A stretch of 64,000 bases of DNA, taken from the NCBI GenBank assembly GCA_022606135.1, contig JABYQN010000005.1:2976001-3040000 (forward strand). Direction: 5' to 3'. Shown piece by piece: positions 10,829 through 23,350 of this stretch; the stretch's first letter is position 1, and the number at the start of each line of letters is the position of its first letter. The notes beneath the pieces were generated by a model. The model ran no database searches and was not told the DNA's origin. It was given only the letters and a program-made list of their open reading frames with translations. The translations under genes were made by a program, and so were the position numbers. The stretch is from Fomes fomentarius (taxonomy: Eukaryota; Basidiomycota; Agaricomycetes; Polyporales; Polyporaceae).

Positions 10829-13800
10829 ATGCCTGGAGTTTCCCGGACCCAGCGCGCTGAGGCCAAGTACAATGTCACTCTAGACTGTATGCTTGCTCTA
10901 TCATCCTCGTACGTCTTCCTCTTCTTGACTATCTCTCTTTTTTCTAGTTCCCCATCTTGGCCTTCACTCTGCTGCCTCGTCTGGAAACCTCGGGCTCGTC
11001 ACTTATGCTCTCGATCACGGCCAACCCGTCAACTCTGTTATCGACGGCGTCTTACCCCTCCACGTCGCAAGTTCTGGAGGAAATGACCTCATTGTGAAGT
11101 TGCTCATAGAGCGTGGGGCCGATGTAAATGCGCCCAGGTACGTCTCACAAATCAATGCTATACTTGTCATCTATCAATCCCCTGCCCCTCCCAGACTTCC
11201 TCGCAAGTATTCCAACGACAGGCATAGGGACACCTCCAACCCCATCGTCGGTTCCTCCGGATCCACGCCCTTGCATTTTGCCGCCGCTAACGGCCATGAG
11301 AAAGTCGTCACACTCCTCCTCCAGTATGGCGCCCACCCTACTCGAGCCGACAAGCATGGCATCATCCCCGAGGTCCTCGCCCGTCAGAATGGATGGACCC
11401 GGTGTGCTGAGATATTGAGTAAATGGTGTGATGAGAAGGACAGAGATCTTCGCGAGCGCGAAACCCTAAAGGGCATCACCCCCGTACCGGAGCTCGAGCC
11501 TTCCACGACGACGTCACGGCTAGATAGCTTGGAGGACAAGGCGTTCGAGACGAAGCTGAAGGTCAAACGTTCGATCGACACCGCGATAAACATGTTCAGA
11601 CCCCCGTTCCCCACGCCGCCGTCCTCGGGCCAGTTTGCCCCCGATGCGTCATACACTACGTCGCCGCCTCCCATGGCCGGCTTCGCCTCTGTCGAGCCCT
11701 CACCTGATGCGTCCACCGCAGAGGAGTTCTTCCCTAGGAGACCGTCCCTTCCCCATATATTCGAATGTTTACCTCACCACCACAATTACTCGCAGAGCCA
11801 AAGTCAAAGCTCAACTCATCATCATTCCAGCAAGTCCACAGGGCGACCCTCCTTTTCATCATCCCGCAGGCCCCGGTCTGCCGGCACGGACGCCGAGGGC
11901 TCATCTCAATCTATTGCTGGTGGCGTCACTGCGCCTGCGCCTGCCTCCATGTCGTCTACCCCTGGGCGTGTGCGGGGCAAGATCTCCCTCCGGCACATGT
12001 TCAAGAAATACACGGGCGATGGCACTGGGGCTCCCACGACCCCTGAGAGCAGAGACAGCCTCTCTGGATACACCTCATCCGGCTCTGCCTCCCCTACCCC
12101 CGAACGTGAACGGGAGCGGAGACGAGGCTCGTCTGCGCATTCTCCGCTGAGAACCCGAGCGTCGGAGTCAGGTCCCCTCCCATCCGCATCCTCATCAGCA
12201 TCCGTACCCGCATCCGGCTCCTCCCAGACCCAGACGCTGAGCCCCGTCCCGAGAAGCCGGAGCAGGCTCGCAAGCGACAGCCAGTCGAGCAGCACAGACT
12301 CGGTATCTGCGGGCACATACCACCCGCCTCTGGCAGTCGAGCTGCATCACAAACTCTCTAGGGAGCGCATGCGCAATCGGTCTGGCTCTGGATCAAGCGC
12401 GGATCCGCACGCCCAGTCTCCTTCGCCTCAGCCTCCTGCGCTGCCCCATAGCCATAGGAGTCCACCCGTGCGCCCGAGTATACTTCGCCCGCATGGCCGC
12501 TCTGCGTCCTCTGGGCAGTCCCAATTCCAGCCGCCTCAGATACTGCAGCAGAGCGGGGACGGATCCACATCGGCGCGCTCACTCCGGTTCGACCCGGGTT
12601 CCACCGCTGGGTCGATGTCGATGAAGAGATCCGGGCTCAATTTGGATCTGAAGGGCAGTCAAAGCGTCAACTCGTTACGGAACGAGCCATCGTATCGGGA
12701 TATGAACCCGAGCCCGCGGTCGCCGGGGAACGCCATGGAGCAGCGGTTACGAGATGTGGAAGGCGAGACACGCCCATTACCTCCTCCCCCACGCCGACCC
12801 CGCACTACGAGTACGACGTCGAACGTGGACGACGAAGATGAGGAGGGGTATGGGGAGGTTATATCGACCGGTATTGGCCTTGGTCTTGGTCTGGGGCCAG
12901 GGGTTGACGGCAAATCACGTCTGAGTGAGCTGAAGCTGAAGAGTGGAGGGCGCGAGTTCCAGCGCCAGCCGTCGTTTGGCTCGCAGATGTCCCGCGAGTC
13001 GTCGGTCTCCCCGGATTACTCCTCACCGCCTCATTCCCCTACTGAAGAAGACGTTGGATCACTTGAACCGCCAACGCAGGAGGTCTCACTCCACACCCGA
13101 GCGGGCTTCGACTGTCCGTTCAGCATCAACCGCCCACCTCTACAGCCCCTCCCATCCTTAGATGGGGCGCACTCGTCCCCTGCGCAATCACAGACCCAGA
13201 CCCAGCAGACGCCTCAAGGCAACCTGTTGGGCATACATGGCGTCCACGGTGTCGACAACCGCATGCGCGGTGACAGCTTCGGGAGCAGCATGAGCGCGAG
13301 CACGGACGCGAGCATGCCGCAGACGCCAAACCCCGGGCCCGCGCTCAGTCTTGGCCTGGGTCTTGGTCTCCAAATGCGTTCGCCCGACGCGACGTCGCTC
13401 GACTTGCCCCTCGACAGCACCATGCAGCACGAGGAGATCTGCAACCCGCCCACGCGAGCAGACTCCAATGTGAGCGCTCTTGCGGACACGCAGCAACGCG
13501 CGGGGACGATGTCTCCCGCGTCGCGCGCGCGTGCACCTCCGCTGGATATCGATATCCGCGCGATATCGTCGCACGCGCAAGCTGAGGCGCTCGTGCAGCG
13601 CGCGCAGAAGAGCATCATCGACATGGAAGACGTCGATATCGAGCTCCCGGGGCTCGGGCTCGGGCTCGTCGGCGGGGTTGGTGTTGGCGTTGGCGCTGGT
13701 GTCGGCGTCGGCGTCGGTGTTGGCGCGGGCGTTGGCGCAGGCGCACCTGGCACCACCGGCAGCGCGAGTGGACGGACGCCACTCAGCGCGAAGTTGGCTG

Positions 13801-14781
13801 CGTATGGCGAGAGCTTGGCGATTGAGAGGCGGTTTAAGCAGAAGGAGGCGCGCGAGAGGGGGACGGAGGCGAGTGGGGAGTTTGGGAGTCCCACGACCCC
13901 GAGCCAGAGCCAGAGTCAGAGGAATCAAAGTGGGACCCAGTTGAGGCCGAGGAGGTCGGAGAGCGCGGTGAGGAATTTCAGTTTGGATGGGAGACCGGGG
14001 AATGTGAATGTGCTCGCTCCTGCGCCGAGGAGAAAGAAGCCGAGGAGACCGCATACTGCTGATGGTGAGCATACTTCTCTCTCGTTTGTGCTACGCTGGA
14101 CAAGAGCTAATTGAGCGATATTCAGGTGAAACGTCAGACCATACCGGTGGCTTCCTCGCACCAGCCTCCAAGCAGCTCTCCCCAGGCCACCAGCACTCCT
14201 TCTCTGGTAGTGCGATCACGCACTCGAACTCGAACTCGAACTTGCGCCCCTCCCCAAGTTCTGATAAGAGCGCATTCCTCCGTCCTCCCACATCCGCACA
14301 CACCTTCCCTGTCCAGCTCATCACTACGCCGTCCTCCTTGTCCTCTTCTACTAACGCCAACCTGAGCCTTCACACTCCGCCCCGTATCGTCCGTTCCCGG
14401 ACCCCGGAGCCAGACACCTTCTCCGCCGACGTCGAGCCAATTTTAACCTCCACTTCTCATCCGCACGCAAGTGGAAGTTCGTTCGGCGTCCCCCTCTCCC
14501 GCGTGTCGACCGCCCCGCCGCGCCATGCCTCTCCGGACATCATCCCGCAGCGGAGTATCAGCGAGCAGGAGCGTGAGCGTGCAAGGGCGAATAAGCTAAT
14601 GAAGATGGGCTTACTCGCGCACGAACCGTTGGGCACGGGCGCGAGGGCCCAGTCGCCGTTCGGGCATGCGAGGAACGGGGGTAGTGGTGGCGGCGGCGGG
14701 ACCGGGTTCGGAACGGGCTCGTCGCGCCATCGGTTTGGTGGGTTGAGGGGATTCGTGCAGACGCTGACTGGCAAGTCGTGA
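10829..14781 (+). CDS. Large ankyrin-repeat protein with long Ser/Pro-rich disordered tail
   Basis: Protein-interaction scaffold, about 1257 aa, partner unknown. Four exons: 10829-10886, 10948-11137, 11195-14064 and 14126-14781, all with GT...AG borders; phases join cleanly. Residues about 20-150 hold ankyrin repeats (LHVASSGGNDLIVKLLIERG, then TPLHFAAANGHEKVVTLLLQ). The rest is low complexity: poly-Ser, Pro-rich, Gln/Thr stretches, a Val-Gly repeat (about residues 870-900) and short basic segments, with helical RSISEQERERARANKLMKM near the C-terminus. The second intron (11138-11194) is 57 nt and stop-free, so its retention would add 19 residues in frame. The start ATG fits a CT-rich upstream tract (about 10720-10820). 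No targeting signal is seen. Only the N-terminal repeats can be assigned; the tail could carry phosphorylation or binding motifs. Confidence 0.88.
13664..13748 (+). repeat. In-frame Val-Gly/Ala-Gly minisatellite inside the ankyrin gene
   Basis: Tandem 6-nt units of the GTTGGC/GTCGGC/GGCGCT type encode alternating Val/Ala-Gly dipeptides. Because the unit is a multiple of three, copy-number change would keep the reading frame. Confidence 0.8.
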
Positions 14782-15710
14782 GACACGAGTTCCTGTTTTG
14801 TCGCCTGTTTTCTTGATATGATTGGGGCTTGAGGGATGGATTATCGAGTTCGTCCTCGGTACCGGACTCTGGTCGCTAGCCTCTATCCTATGTGTCCTTC
14901 GCTCTCCGCGTCTCGCCCCAGACACTGCCTGCTGTCTCACTACTTCCCTCTATCGCTCCTTTGCTCTTCTCTTGCGCAGATGCGCCATCGAGGTGCCATG
15001 CTCGCACCCACTCGCTCTCTCATCCGGCTCGTTGCCTCATCCGCCATCCCATCCAGAGTCCCATCCACCATCAACCCAAACTCCATCGAATCTAACAGCA
15101 TCGGCCCCAACCCCGATCGACCCAGTCCTTACCGTACTGTACGCTATCTATTCTCGCCGTCGCACCCGCACGTCGCACGTCGCACTCGCTCATTCTGCTT
15201 TCGTTCGCCTCTTGTGGCTGTTGTCTTGTAGGGAGGAGAGGGGTTGTATAGTACGCGTGGCCTGCAGAGGTCGACGCATCGGCTGAAGAGCGCTGTTGTC
15301 TGTTGGTCAATGAGTTGTTGTTTGTACATGTATTCGTCTTTGCCTCCCACTCACTCCCGCCCTGTTATAACATTCCAGTTTCGTCGACATCTGCATCCGC
15401 ATCATCCGCATCGCCTCGAGTCTCGCCTTCGTTCAATCCGCTTTTTATTATTCACTGTCATCATCAGATTCCTCATTTCATTTATGTATTGCGCGCCTAG
15501 CGGCCGTTTGTATTGATCACTCCCTCCTTGTTCCCCTACCCCCTCTCTGCACTCAACCACCCAATACACACTCAGTAGACCTGCATACACGTGTCCGTCA
15601 GGTTATCGAATGCGAACATCGCGAAATGAAGACCTGCTTGCCTGATGCCTCCCAGTCATCGTGATCACCTGTTTTGAGGGTGGCCAACACCAAATCCACG
15701 GAAGGCAAAG
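14782..15710. other. Convergent intergenic region
   Basis: Holds the 3' flanks of the ankyrin gene (plus strand) and the transporter (minus strand). Pyrimidine-rich and T-rich; the ORFs across it are of biased composition. No gene or RNA seen. Confidence 0.55.
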
Positions 15711-17928
15711 TCATGCTTGAGCTTGAGCTTTCTCTACTGGCCCCACGCTTTCGGCCCTGTCTGCGCTCGATCTCCTGCGCCGTCGTTGCCGTAAGAGTAT
15801 GACAGAAGCGAGGAAGCAGCCGAAGCCCAGGAATGCCATGATCTTAGGGTGCGTTGAGCGTTAGTTCTTCGGACCGAACGGGCGCAAGGTTGCGCTGTGG
15901 TTATGTTACTACGTACACCGCTGAAGAGAGCCGGCCTCCACCAGATGTTTTGCCCCGTGAGCAGCGCGCCGTCGATGGGAGTGCCGATGAGGCTCCCGAT
16001 GCCTGCTCATCCACCTCGATGGTATCAGGGCATTCAGCGGAAGGTTGGACGGTGCTGCTAGACGTACCGCAGAAGAAGAAGGCGACTCCCATGCGAGCAC
16101 TGCGTGGGTGGGTGAGATTGAGATTGTCAGATACGATTTCAGGAACAGATAATGATGTGGTGTGAGGCATACCCAAGTTCGGAGACATCATCCGTCAAGA
16201 TGGCTAAGTACGGCCCAAGCAAGGTGACGTCTATCGAGGAGGTTGTTCCACATCCCCGAGAATCAGATCGGGACACTCGATTGAGGGACACGGGTCAAAG
16301 GAGACGATAAAACGCACTCACATACGCCGGAGAAGAAGCCGTAGATTGTCCCGATAACCACGACGCTGGTGACGGTGCGGAGACCGATCATGCCGAGGAT
16401 GAGCACCGCGCACGCGAAAGAGGAGCCCAGAACCATGTTCTCCACCCCCAGGGTGTTCGCTACGAACCCTGGGGAGAGACGGCCGAGGACACTGCATGAG
16501 CTGAGAATGACCAGCTATGTATGTTGCGCGGATGCGAGACTTTGAGATTCTAGAGATGACTTGACTTGGAAATGCTGTAAGTAGCCCACGTACCGCATAA
16601 AACGAGAAGGTCTTGTCAAGGCCGTGCGTGAGGGCGTCCAGCTGGAAGTAAAACAGCGGAAAGTAGATCCCCATGATCACCGTGGCCATGCTGGCGACAG
16701 TGCTCGCGTGAGCCTCGGTCTCCATACCACAGTTCCGCGAATGGGAGCGGACGACCTCACCCGAGCGAAGCGCACACGTATGGCGTATCCGTCGCAAACC
16801 TCCGCGCGGCCTTCCACAGGTCGATCTGTCGCTCCGGCGGGTCCAGCCTTGTGCGCATAAGTAAACACGCGAGGAGGAGGAGCGCTGAGACCAGGCCCGC
16901 GTTCGCGCGTGCGGCGATCGCGAAGCCGATGGACGGGTTGTTCAGGGTGTTGTTCAGCATGAGCGGATGTACGACCGCGCCCATGGACGATCCCGACGCG
17001 ACGAGGGTCATGGCGAGCGCGCGGCGTTTCCGGAAATAGTGTGAGAGGATGGCGATGCTGGGGACGTAGAGCATCCCTGCTCCGATCCCGGCGGCGATGC
17101 CTTGACTGAGGAGGATCTTGAGGCAATGCGTGAGTAGAACAAATGCGGTACTGAGGTGATGTTGTACCTGGTAGTAGGCATCCGGCTTCGCTAGCGAGTG
17201 CATGAATAGCGAAAATGATTGCAGGATTGATCCTGCATACAAGAGATGATAGCTGTAGACGGCGTTTGTCAATGGTCTGCTGCTGTGTGTGCCTAGACTG
17301 GTTGGGAGATGCGTACAAATGTCCACGGTCGTGCAGACGACCGACGATAACCCCAGCAGAGATGACAATGAAGGAGTTTATGCTTCCGATCCAACTGAAT
17401 CCTTCTGATGAGTATATGCGCTGTGGAAAAAAAGGAGGAGCTGCGTACGATATCGCGGAAGAGGTTTCGCTTGTCAAGTACACTCGCTTGTAGTAGTCTG
17501 ACTGTCGTTCAGTCTGGCTTCGTGTGGCCATAGTAGGCAGCTTACTCACCTTGGTACACGCCGAAGGAGGTGGTATAGCTACGGGTCTCTTCAGAGTCAA
17601 TTTCCAAGCCTGGTGTTCACTTCGGATAAGAAGATGAAACACTCACCCGAACCCGCACACCTGGACTAGGAAACTTGCACAAAAAAGATCAGCTACACTG
17701 CATACCCAACAGTTTGGAGGGTGGCAAAGTTGTATTGCACGTACGCTCCGGCAACGGTCGTCCAGGCTGCAAAACCGCCTTCGGGAAGATATCCCCATCA
17801 ATGAAAGGTGAAGGACTGTCGCCCCCGTTCAGAGTCTCTGGTCTAGATGGCTCGTCGACGGTGGGACTTCCGTCCGATCGGGCTGGCGAGACACTTGAAT
17901 GAGCATGTCCCTTTTCAACTTGTGACAT
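15711..17928 (-). CDS. MFS transporter, monocarboxylate (MCT)-type; possible N-terminal frameshift
   Basis: Predicted plasma-membrane permease with about 12 membrane spans, of the fungal MCT-like branch of the major facilitator superfamily; substrate unknown. On the minus strand an N-terminal polar segment (from ATG at 17928) is followed by GGFAAWTTVAGA, VQVCGFG, YTTSFGVYQ, GFSWIGSINSF, GIGAGMLYVPSIAILSHYFR with KRRALAM, GSLIGTPIDGALL and a basic tail ending at 15711. The many short introns all have usable GT/AG ends. At about 17790 the polar N-terminus and the GGF segment lie in different frames: one base appears missing after 'ttccc', and no ATG precedes GGF in its own frame. Either this is a real frameshift, or an unrecognised intron, or an assembly error. 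All later exons look intact. Confidence 0.8.
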
Positions 17929-18729
17929 CGTCCACCAAGTTCGGGTGGGAGATCCAAGACGTCGAGCCTAGAGGATATTGACGTGGTCAGAGTCGGGTCG
18001 AGGGGTCGCCTCCCTCTCTCGGCACAGGTTGACATCCCGGAGACCCTGCGCGAACACGTAAAGGCATCCACAATACTTGCTTCGATATCTCACGATATTT
18101 CAGGAAGGGGATGTTCAGTCAGCAAACATACGTTGGGCGCGGAGTTGATAATAACAGAATCATCCTCCCAATCTGGCATACGCTCACGCACACCTACAAG
18201 GTCCGCGCGATACAGCCTTCACCTTGTAGGCTAGCGATGCATCTGCACCACGAAGTGATACTTACCCGGATGTACCTTCTACTCGCCAGATACATCCTTG
18301 ACTCTATCCGTCTAACAAGCGGGGATTCGACTCGGATCGGTGATCTCGGCGCCCGGCACAAGAGAAGCACCACTCAGATCCCGGAGCCTGGGACAAGAGT
18401 GCAGCTAAGAAGAGAAGCGTGTGCAAACATTGAGTCAGCGAACGAGAGCAGGTGAGTATAACTGAGTAATGTAAACCTGAAGGCGAACTTTGTGGCAAAG
18501 TACGTGCGCGCTGAGATTACATACCGCAATAGGAAAGCGCTATACTGAACTGTATGGCATTACGTAAGTTCGTTGCGGACCGACCCGTATTGGCAAGGTG
18601 ATAGACGTATATAATCAAATGAGGGCAATATATATGCCAGCACTTTAGATGGTGAAGATAGTAAGAGAAAGGTACTTGGTCCAGTGATTGCATTTTGATC
18701 ACTGCGAACGGCTGACGGTGAACACTGAC
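17929..18729. other. Intergenic region between transporter and HET gene
   Basis: Should contain the promoter of the minus-strand transporter (17929 upwards) and the 3' end of the HET gene. AT-richer patch about 18540-18680. No gene recognised. Confidence 0.5.
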
Positions 18730-21173
18730 CTATCCCAACACAACCAGAGCCCACTTTGGGCCGGCAGCAATCCACGCACTTTCTTCGATGACCGCAAGAT
18801 TCACCCTGTAAGCAATCCCTTCCTTGCGTTCGATCTGAAGAGCCAAAACCTTCGGAGTTTCGTCAGGGATCTCTGCTGACAATCTCCTGCCGACGACTGC
18901 AAACTCGGTGGGCCCAGAGCATCCGTAGGAATCCCAGTGCCCACGCTTCATAGTGCAGGCACTCCCGACAGCTCTTCCATCGCGGTCTAGCACTTCGGGC
19001 ATGGAGCGAGAGCCGTAGGCGGCAAAGTTTCTGACTTTGGCTTTGTGTTCTGGTACGGTGAAGGACTCGGATACAACGCTCGTCCAGAAAAACAGCAAGT
19101 GCTCGTCCGGAAACTCGCTTAGTCTGTTATCCGTGAGATGAGGATATTGAGCGATGACATCAGACTCGGAGACTTCTGTGTGATGAGGGTCCTGCCATGA
19201 GGGCCTTGCGTAGTCGTCTGATGAAGACAGTCCATCACCCGTGTTGACGCGTATAAAGTTCAACTTGGGGTGACTCTGATGGGTGAAGCAGACTAGCTGA
19301 GACGTATCTCTACGAGATCGCAATTGCCGTGTCAGTTGTTATCGTACGCCGTAAATTGATGAGGGGACTCACGAGATACGGCGTTCGTCAGTGACCCAGC
19401 AATGCGCATCGCCGAACCAGCCCATCCACGACCAGCTTGGGAAGGTAACGCGAGTTGCGAGCGAGGTCATGGGAAGCTTGGACTTGTGATATCTTCTCTG
19501 CAGACCGTGAAACGTGTCCCAGGAGAGGCTCAGTTCGAAGCGGGAACGTGGGAGGCCCCACAGAAAGAGCTCTCCAGAGACGCTCTCGAGCTCGTTGATA
19601 ACAGCGGAGAATGCGTCGTGGACGTCGCCGGGCTCGGTCAGGCTACGACGGGTGTAGTTGTCGACGAGCGCCGCGTACCTGTCCCAAAATGCATCTCCGA
19701 CTTGGGGGCGCCGGCCGGTATTGGGCTGAAGGACGAGCTGGTGTGTTGTTCGGTTGAAGTGCCGGAACTTGGTGCGCGGCACCTCGAAGATGGACTCCTC
19801 ACAGAAGAACGCGAAATGGCAGCTCCAAAGCACTTGTTCGTCCGTGAAGATCAGGCTTCGACGAGACAGCGCGCGCTCCTGCATTGTCCATGCGCGGCTG
19901 TTCCATACGCTGAAGTCGATGTCTTCGAACCCTCGACTGTAGAACTCATCCCATGCCGGAGGCTGACTCTTCACAGTAGTTAGCAAAGACAGGCCCTCCT
20001 TCTGATGCGTCGGCGGCACCACGACCACTTCTTGCTGCACGTATGTCCGCGTTCCTGGCCTGACTCCCGGAAGTCCGGCGTCGGAGTCCTTGCCAGCTGC
20101 TGCGACGAAGGCGACAAATGCTGAGCGGTATATCTTTGCCATGTTCCCTATTTGGATCTGTTGATCATTGTCGTCGTCTTGGATGATACAGAGAGCATCG
20201 ATCCAGAGGTACCGTATCCTCAGCCGCTCAGCCAGCTCTACAGCGTCCGCTATCGTCTGGGGAAGCTTTCTGTGCTGCAGAGCACCCGGGGCCAATAGTT
20301 CCTCGGCATTTCCTCGTTTCAATGTGAGTTTGGTCCCCGTGGTGCCCCACACATAGCTCAAAGCCGCGTACTTGAACTTCGACAGATCTGCGTCCTTGAA
20401 GACCCGCAGCGTCTTTGTGCTCACGTCCACCAGGCGGATCGCCTCTACCCTTTGGAAAGATATGCCTTAGCTGACCGTTAGGAGCTGTAGACCATGCTAG
20501 ATTACCTCAGGGCTCTACCATCACTAGAACACAATCCGCCATGCGTGCTCTCACAAATGCTGACCCAGTCGAGTAGCCGAGTTGTGTCGACAACAAGATC
20601 CCGTCTACGACCGCCGAAAAGCATTGCATCCTGTGCGCTGGTCATTGTGTCTGCGTCGAGCTTCGAGGATGCCTGAGAAGAGGCGGCTGTGGAAGGTCTG
20701 GGGCGGCACAAAGGCGGAATCTCACATGGTTGTACGATATGGTCAATATACGCAAGTGTGGATCCGTCCTTTGAGTGCGCGGTGAGGCACAGCCGTCGCA
20801 CCACGAACAGACGGCGCTCTCCTTCGCCACCATTCCAGTCGGGTTCGACGATGTGACCGTAGTACGACAGGTCCGGGTCGGCGTAGAAGTGGACACCATC
20901 GTCTCGCAGGTAGCTGCCGGGAAGTAGTAGCGCACCTCCTCCTTGCCTCCCGATGACGTGTAGGAAGAGCTGGCACAAGCTGCACCCATCCGCCGCGCTC
21001 TGCTCGATCCTGGCGAGCGACGCCAAATGGACCTTGTGTGTGATGCCGGCTGCGCGAGTCCTCCGCATGCGCCCGTCCGATACCTCGTGCAGTTCGGATA
21101 CAGAAGGCCCACGGAGGGCGTCGAAACATATTTGGCTGCAGTGATCGCAAAGATGTGGCACTGCTGAATCCAT
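18730..21173 (-). CDS. HET-domain (heterokaryon incompatibility) protein
   Basis: HET proteins trigger or regulate cell death when genetically different hyphae fuse; in basidiomycetes the role is inferred from ascomycete studies. Three exons on the minus strand. Exon 1 (21173 to about 20506) starts at MDSAVPHLC; an upstream in-frame ATG at 21236 is possible. It has a Cys-rich N-terminus and ends DWVSICESTHGGLCSS, the usual lead-in to the domain. Exon 2 (about 20450-19381) carries the HET core: YAALSYVWG, RYLWIDALCIIQDD and IYRSAFVAFVAAAGKDSDAG. Exon 3 (about 19320-18730) carries a C-terminal domain ending GPKWALVVLG. Introns of about 60 nt have good borders and joining phases. No NACHT, NB-ARC or TIR partner domain is seen. 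The gene appears intact. Confidence 0.87.
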
Positions 21174-21604
21174 CGTGATTAGGAGGGGGACGGGAGTTTG
21201 ACGAGGGCTGGAACTGGAGAAGGAGGACGAGTGCATGCGCAGGCCAGGCTGAGGTATACCTGTGTTTGAGGACTCTCGAAGTTGACTCTAACGGCAACAA
21301 GCCCATTTCAAATAGATCGTATATGTAATTCTGTCTGCGCAGATGCGTGCGTGCATAGATGTGCAGCCGCCGTCTATGTAAATCCTCGGCCACTCACGCT
21401 CGATAAGCTCGACGACATCGCGAGGCCCCTCCTCCACTCAAAGTCGTGCGGATGGTGCTAGCCACCAGAGGACTGTCGGAACCAGGTAACGGTGGACCGA
21501 CGGTCGACCAAGTTTGTAGAGGAGCCGCGGACCAAGCCCGGTGCATTAGCGCCGCATTAAGTATAAGTCACGCCTCGCTGTGCGGCGACAAACAGAGGAA
21601 AGGT
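21174..21604. other. Intergenic region (HET promoter side)
   Basis: Upstream flank of the minus-strand HET gene and downstream flank of the minus-strand Mtf2-like gene. No separate gene seen. Confidence 0.5.
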
Positions 21605-22576
21605 TCAGTAACGCATGGGACGCTTCCCCCTCATGGCCGGAGACTGATTCCTTTGGTCGGACGTCCACTTGCCGAACGCCCAGTCGTCCACCTTGGCGCC
21701 ATCGTCCATCGCCTTCGCCTTCCACGTCTCCTGGTCCGACGTCCACTTCCGCTTCCGCACAGGGCTCCGTTTATCCTCCCTGTTCGTCCTCCGCTGGCTC
21801 GGGTGTTCGCGCACAGCAAGCCGCTCCAACTTCCCGACCATCTCCCAAACCTCTCCTGAGCCCAGCGAGCTCTCCTCCTGCCAGAGCGTCCGCTCCCCGA
21901 CCTCCCGCCGGATCGTCTCCGCGAGCAGCCGCGTGCGATTGTCGAGCTCAATTCCGTTCACCCGCATCTCTTCCATCGCCTCGCACACTCCGCGGAGGTC
22001 CCGGAAGCACCTCCAGCGCGTCTCGATCAGCTCGTTGTACGCCGGGGTCGTGCATCCGAACACGAACGACGCAACCGACAGATTCCGGGCGTGGTCGAAC
22101 ATCGCGAGCGCGAGGTGTGGGTCCTTGTATTTGTCCCGGAAGGAGCGCATGAGCGCCGCGAGGAGGTGCGGGTACGACGCCGGCTGGAGCTGAAGAGCGC
22201 CAGCATGCGGTGGGGGAGCGGGTGGAGATGACTCGGATGCGGATGGCTCGGTGGATGTTCCAGCAGCGCGCCGGGCCTCCTCCTCGTATCGCTGCGACTC
22301 ACCAAAGACCTCACGCATCGCCCACTCGAGCAGCTGGATGTCTGTTTCGCACAACTCCATGTCCTCCTTCTTTCTATCCAAGTCTGCGTCGACTTCCGAC
22401 GTCCAGCGCGGCCTCCGTCCGCTGATGCGTAGCTTGCTGAAGAGTCCCCCCATGGCTGCCGACCGAACCTGGCCGATCCCGGCGGTGAACTGCGAGTCTG
22501 AGGCGGCAAGGGCCTTGTTGGCATCGAAGATGGTCGTGAACATGTCGTTGAACGCCTGGGTCTCGCGGTGTGTCAT
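21605..22576 (-). CDS. Mtf2-like C-terminal domain protein (mitochondrial gene expression)
   Basis: Yeast Mtf2/Nam1 acts in mitochondrial transcript processing and translation coupling; the basidiomycete homologues share an alpha-helical C-terminal domain. This uninterrupted 323-codon minus-strand frame starts ATG at 22576 and reads NDMFTTIFDA early, then a DLDRKKEDMELCETDIQLLE helix, LEWAMREVFGESQRYEEEAR, a Pro/Ser linker, FRDKYKDPHLALAMFDHARN, VFGCTTPAYNELIETRWRCF and a basic C-terminus. An N-terminal mitochondrial presequence is expected for the family but is not in this frame. Either an upstream exon (22577-22930) carries it or the start is internal. I recall the family from its conserved WAMREVFGE and TPAYNELIETRWRC blocks, so the assignment is moderately sure. 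Confidence 0.7.
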   Translation of the reverse strand: MTHRETQAFNDMFTTIFDANKALAASDSQFTAGIGQVRSAAMGGLFSKLRISGRRPRWTSEVDADLDRKKEDMELCETDIQLLEWAMREVFGESQRYEEEARRAAGTSTEPSASESSPPAPPPHAGALQLQPASYPHLLAALMRSFRDKYKDPHLALAMFDHARNLSVASFVFGCTTPAYNELIETRWRCFRDLRGVCEAMEEMRVNGIELDNRTRLLAETIRREVGERTLWQEESSLGSGEVWEMVGKLERLAVREHPSQRRTNREDKRSPVRKRKWTSDQETWKAKAMDDGAKVDDWAFGKWTSDQRNQSPAMRGKRPMRY

Positions 22577-23350
22577 GGTGATGGTACGGGGGTTTTTTGA
22601 GCGTTCCTGTGTACGTCCTGTGGGGGCGTACTTGAGACTGCGCAGGTTGGCGGTGGTCGGCTTAGTCGAAACCGGGCTGCTTTTTATGTCCTCAAAGATC
22701 CCGTCCCAAGGGGAGGCTTCAGGAGAGAAGATGGACTGGGAGCTTCACGGAGCATGAGTCTGCGCATGAGTATCGCGAAAGGGACAGACTAACCTGGCTG
22801 CAGTAGATGTGTTCCTCCTCACGACGGCACTCGGGGCCGACAAGGAGGCTGAGGCGAATGATAAGAAAGGAGAAAAGCCTGCCCAACGAGACTACGCACC
22901 TGTGAGGCACCGACCACCAAGACAGGGACATACCCTCGTCATCGACTGCCGAGCTAGCATTGGAGCTGCTTGTTCCTCAAGGCAAATGCGAGGGGTATGG
23001 AATAATGACCGAGCCAGCTGAGCTCGCTGTGTGTAGTGATGGTAGTCGGAGTGAAAGCTGAAGGCTGAGTACTGGATGCTGGCTAAGTCAGAGACGCTTT
23101 CTGACAGGCGCCCTGGTATTTACCTCGTCCAATATTGCTCAAGCATGATGCCTCTTGCGATTGACCACAATTAACCATCCTTCTGTGCGTTCTGTCTTTG
23201 CTAATGCATGTCTGACGACCACCTCATCGGTATCAGCGTACAGACTTCGTGTATAGAATGTTGCGTGGGACGAAATATGATGGATAACTTGGATTCTGAT
23301 AAATAGCTATAGATGGATGCTATCGTCGCTTGCTCAATTTCCCTTCCACG
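22577..23350. other. Divergent intergenic region
   Basis: Lies between the minus-strand Mtf2-like gene and the plus-strand asparaginase-like gene, so it should hold two promoters and possibly a missing presequence exon of the Mtf2-like gene. Nothing definite is seen. Confidence 0.45.

Noticed and set aside
13188..14072. Long antisense frame opposite the ankyrin gene
   Set aside because: Arises from the GC-rich, repetitive coding strand; composition (Arg/Ala/Pro runs) mirrors the sense repeats.
21669..22757. Plus-strand frames opposite the Mtf2-like gene
   Set aside because: Ser/Arg/Pro-rich shadow translations; the minus frame has the conserved blocks.
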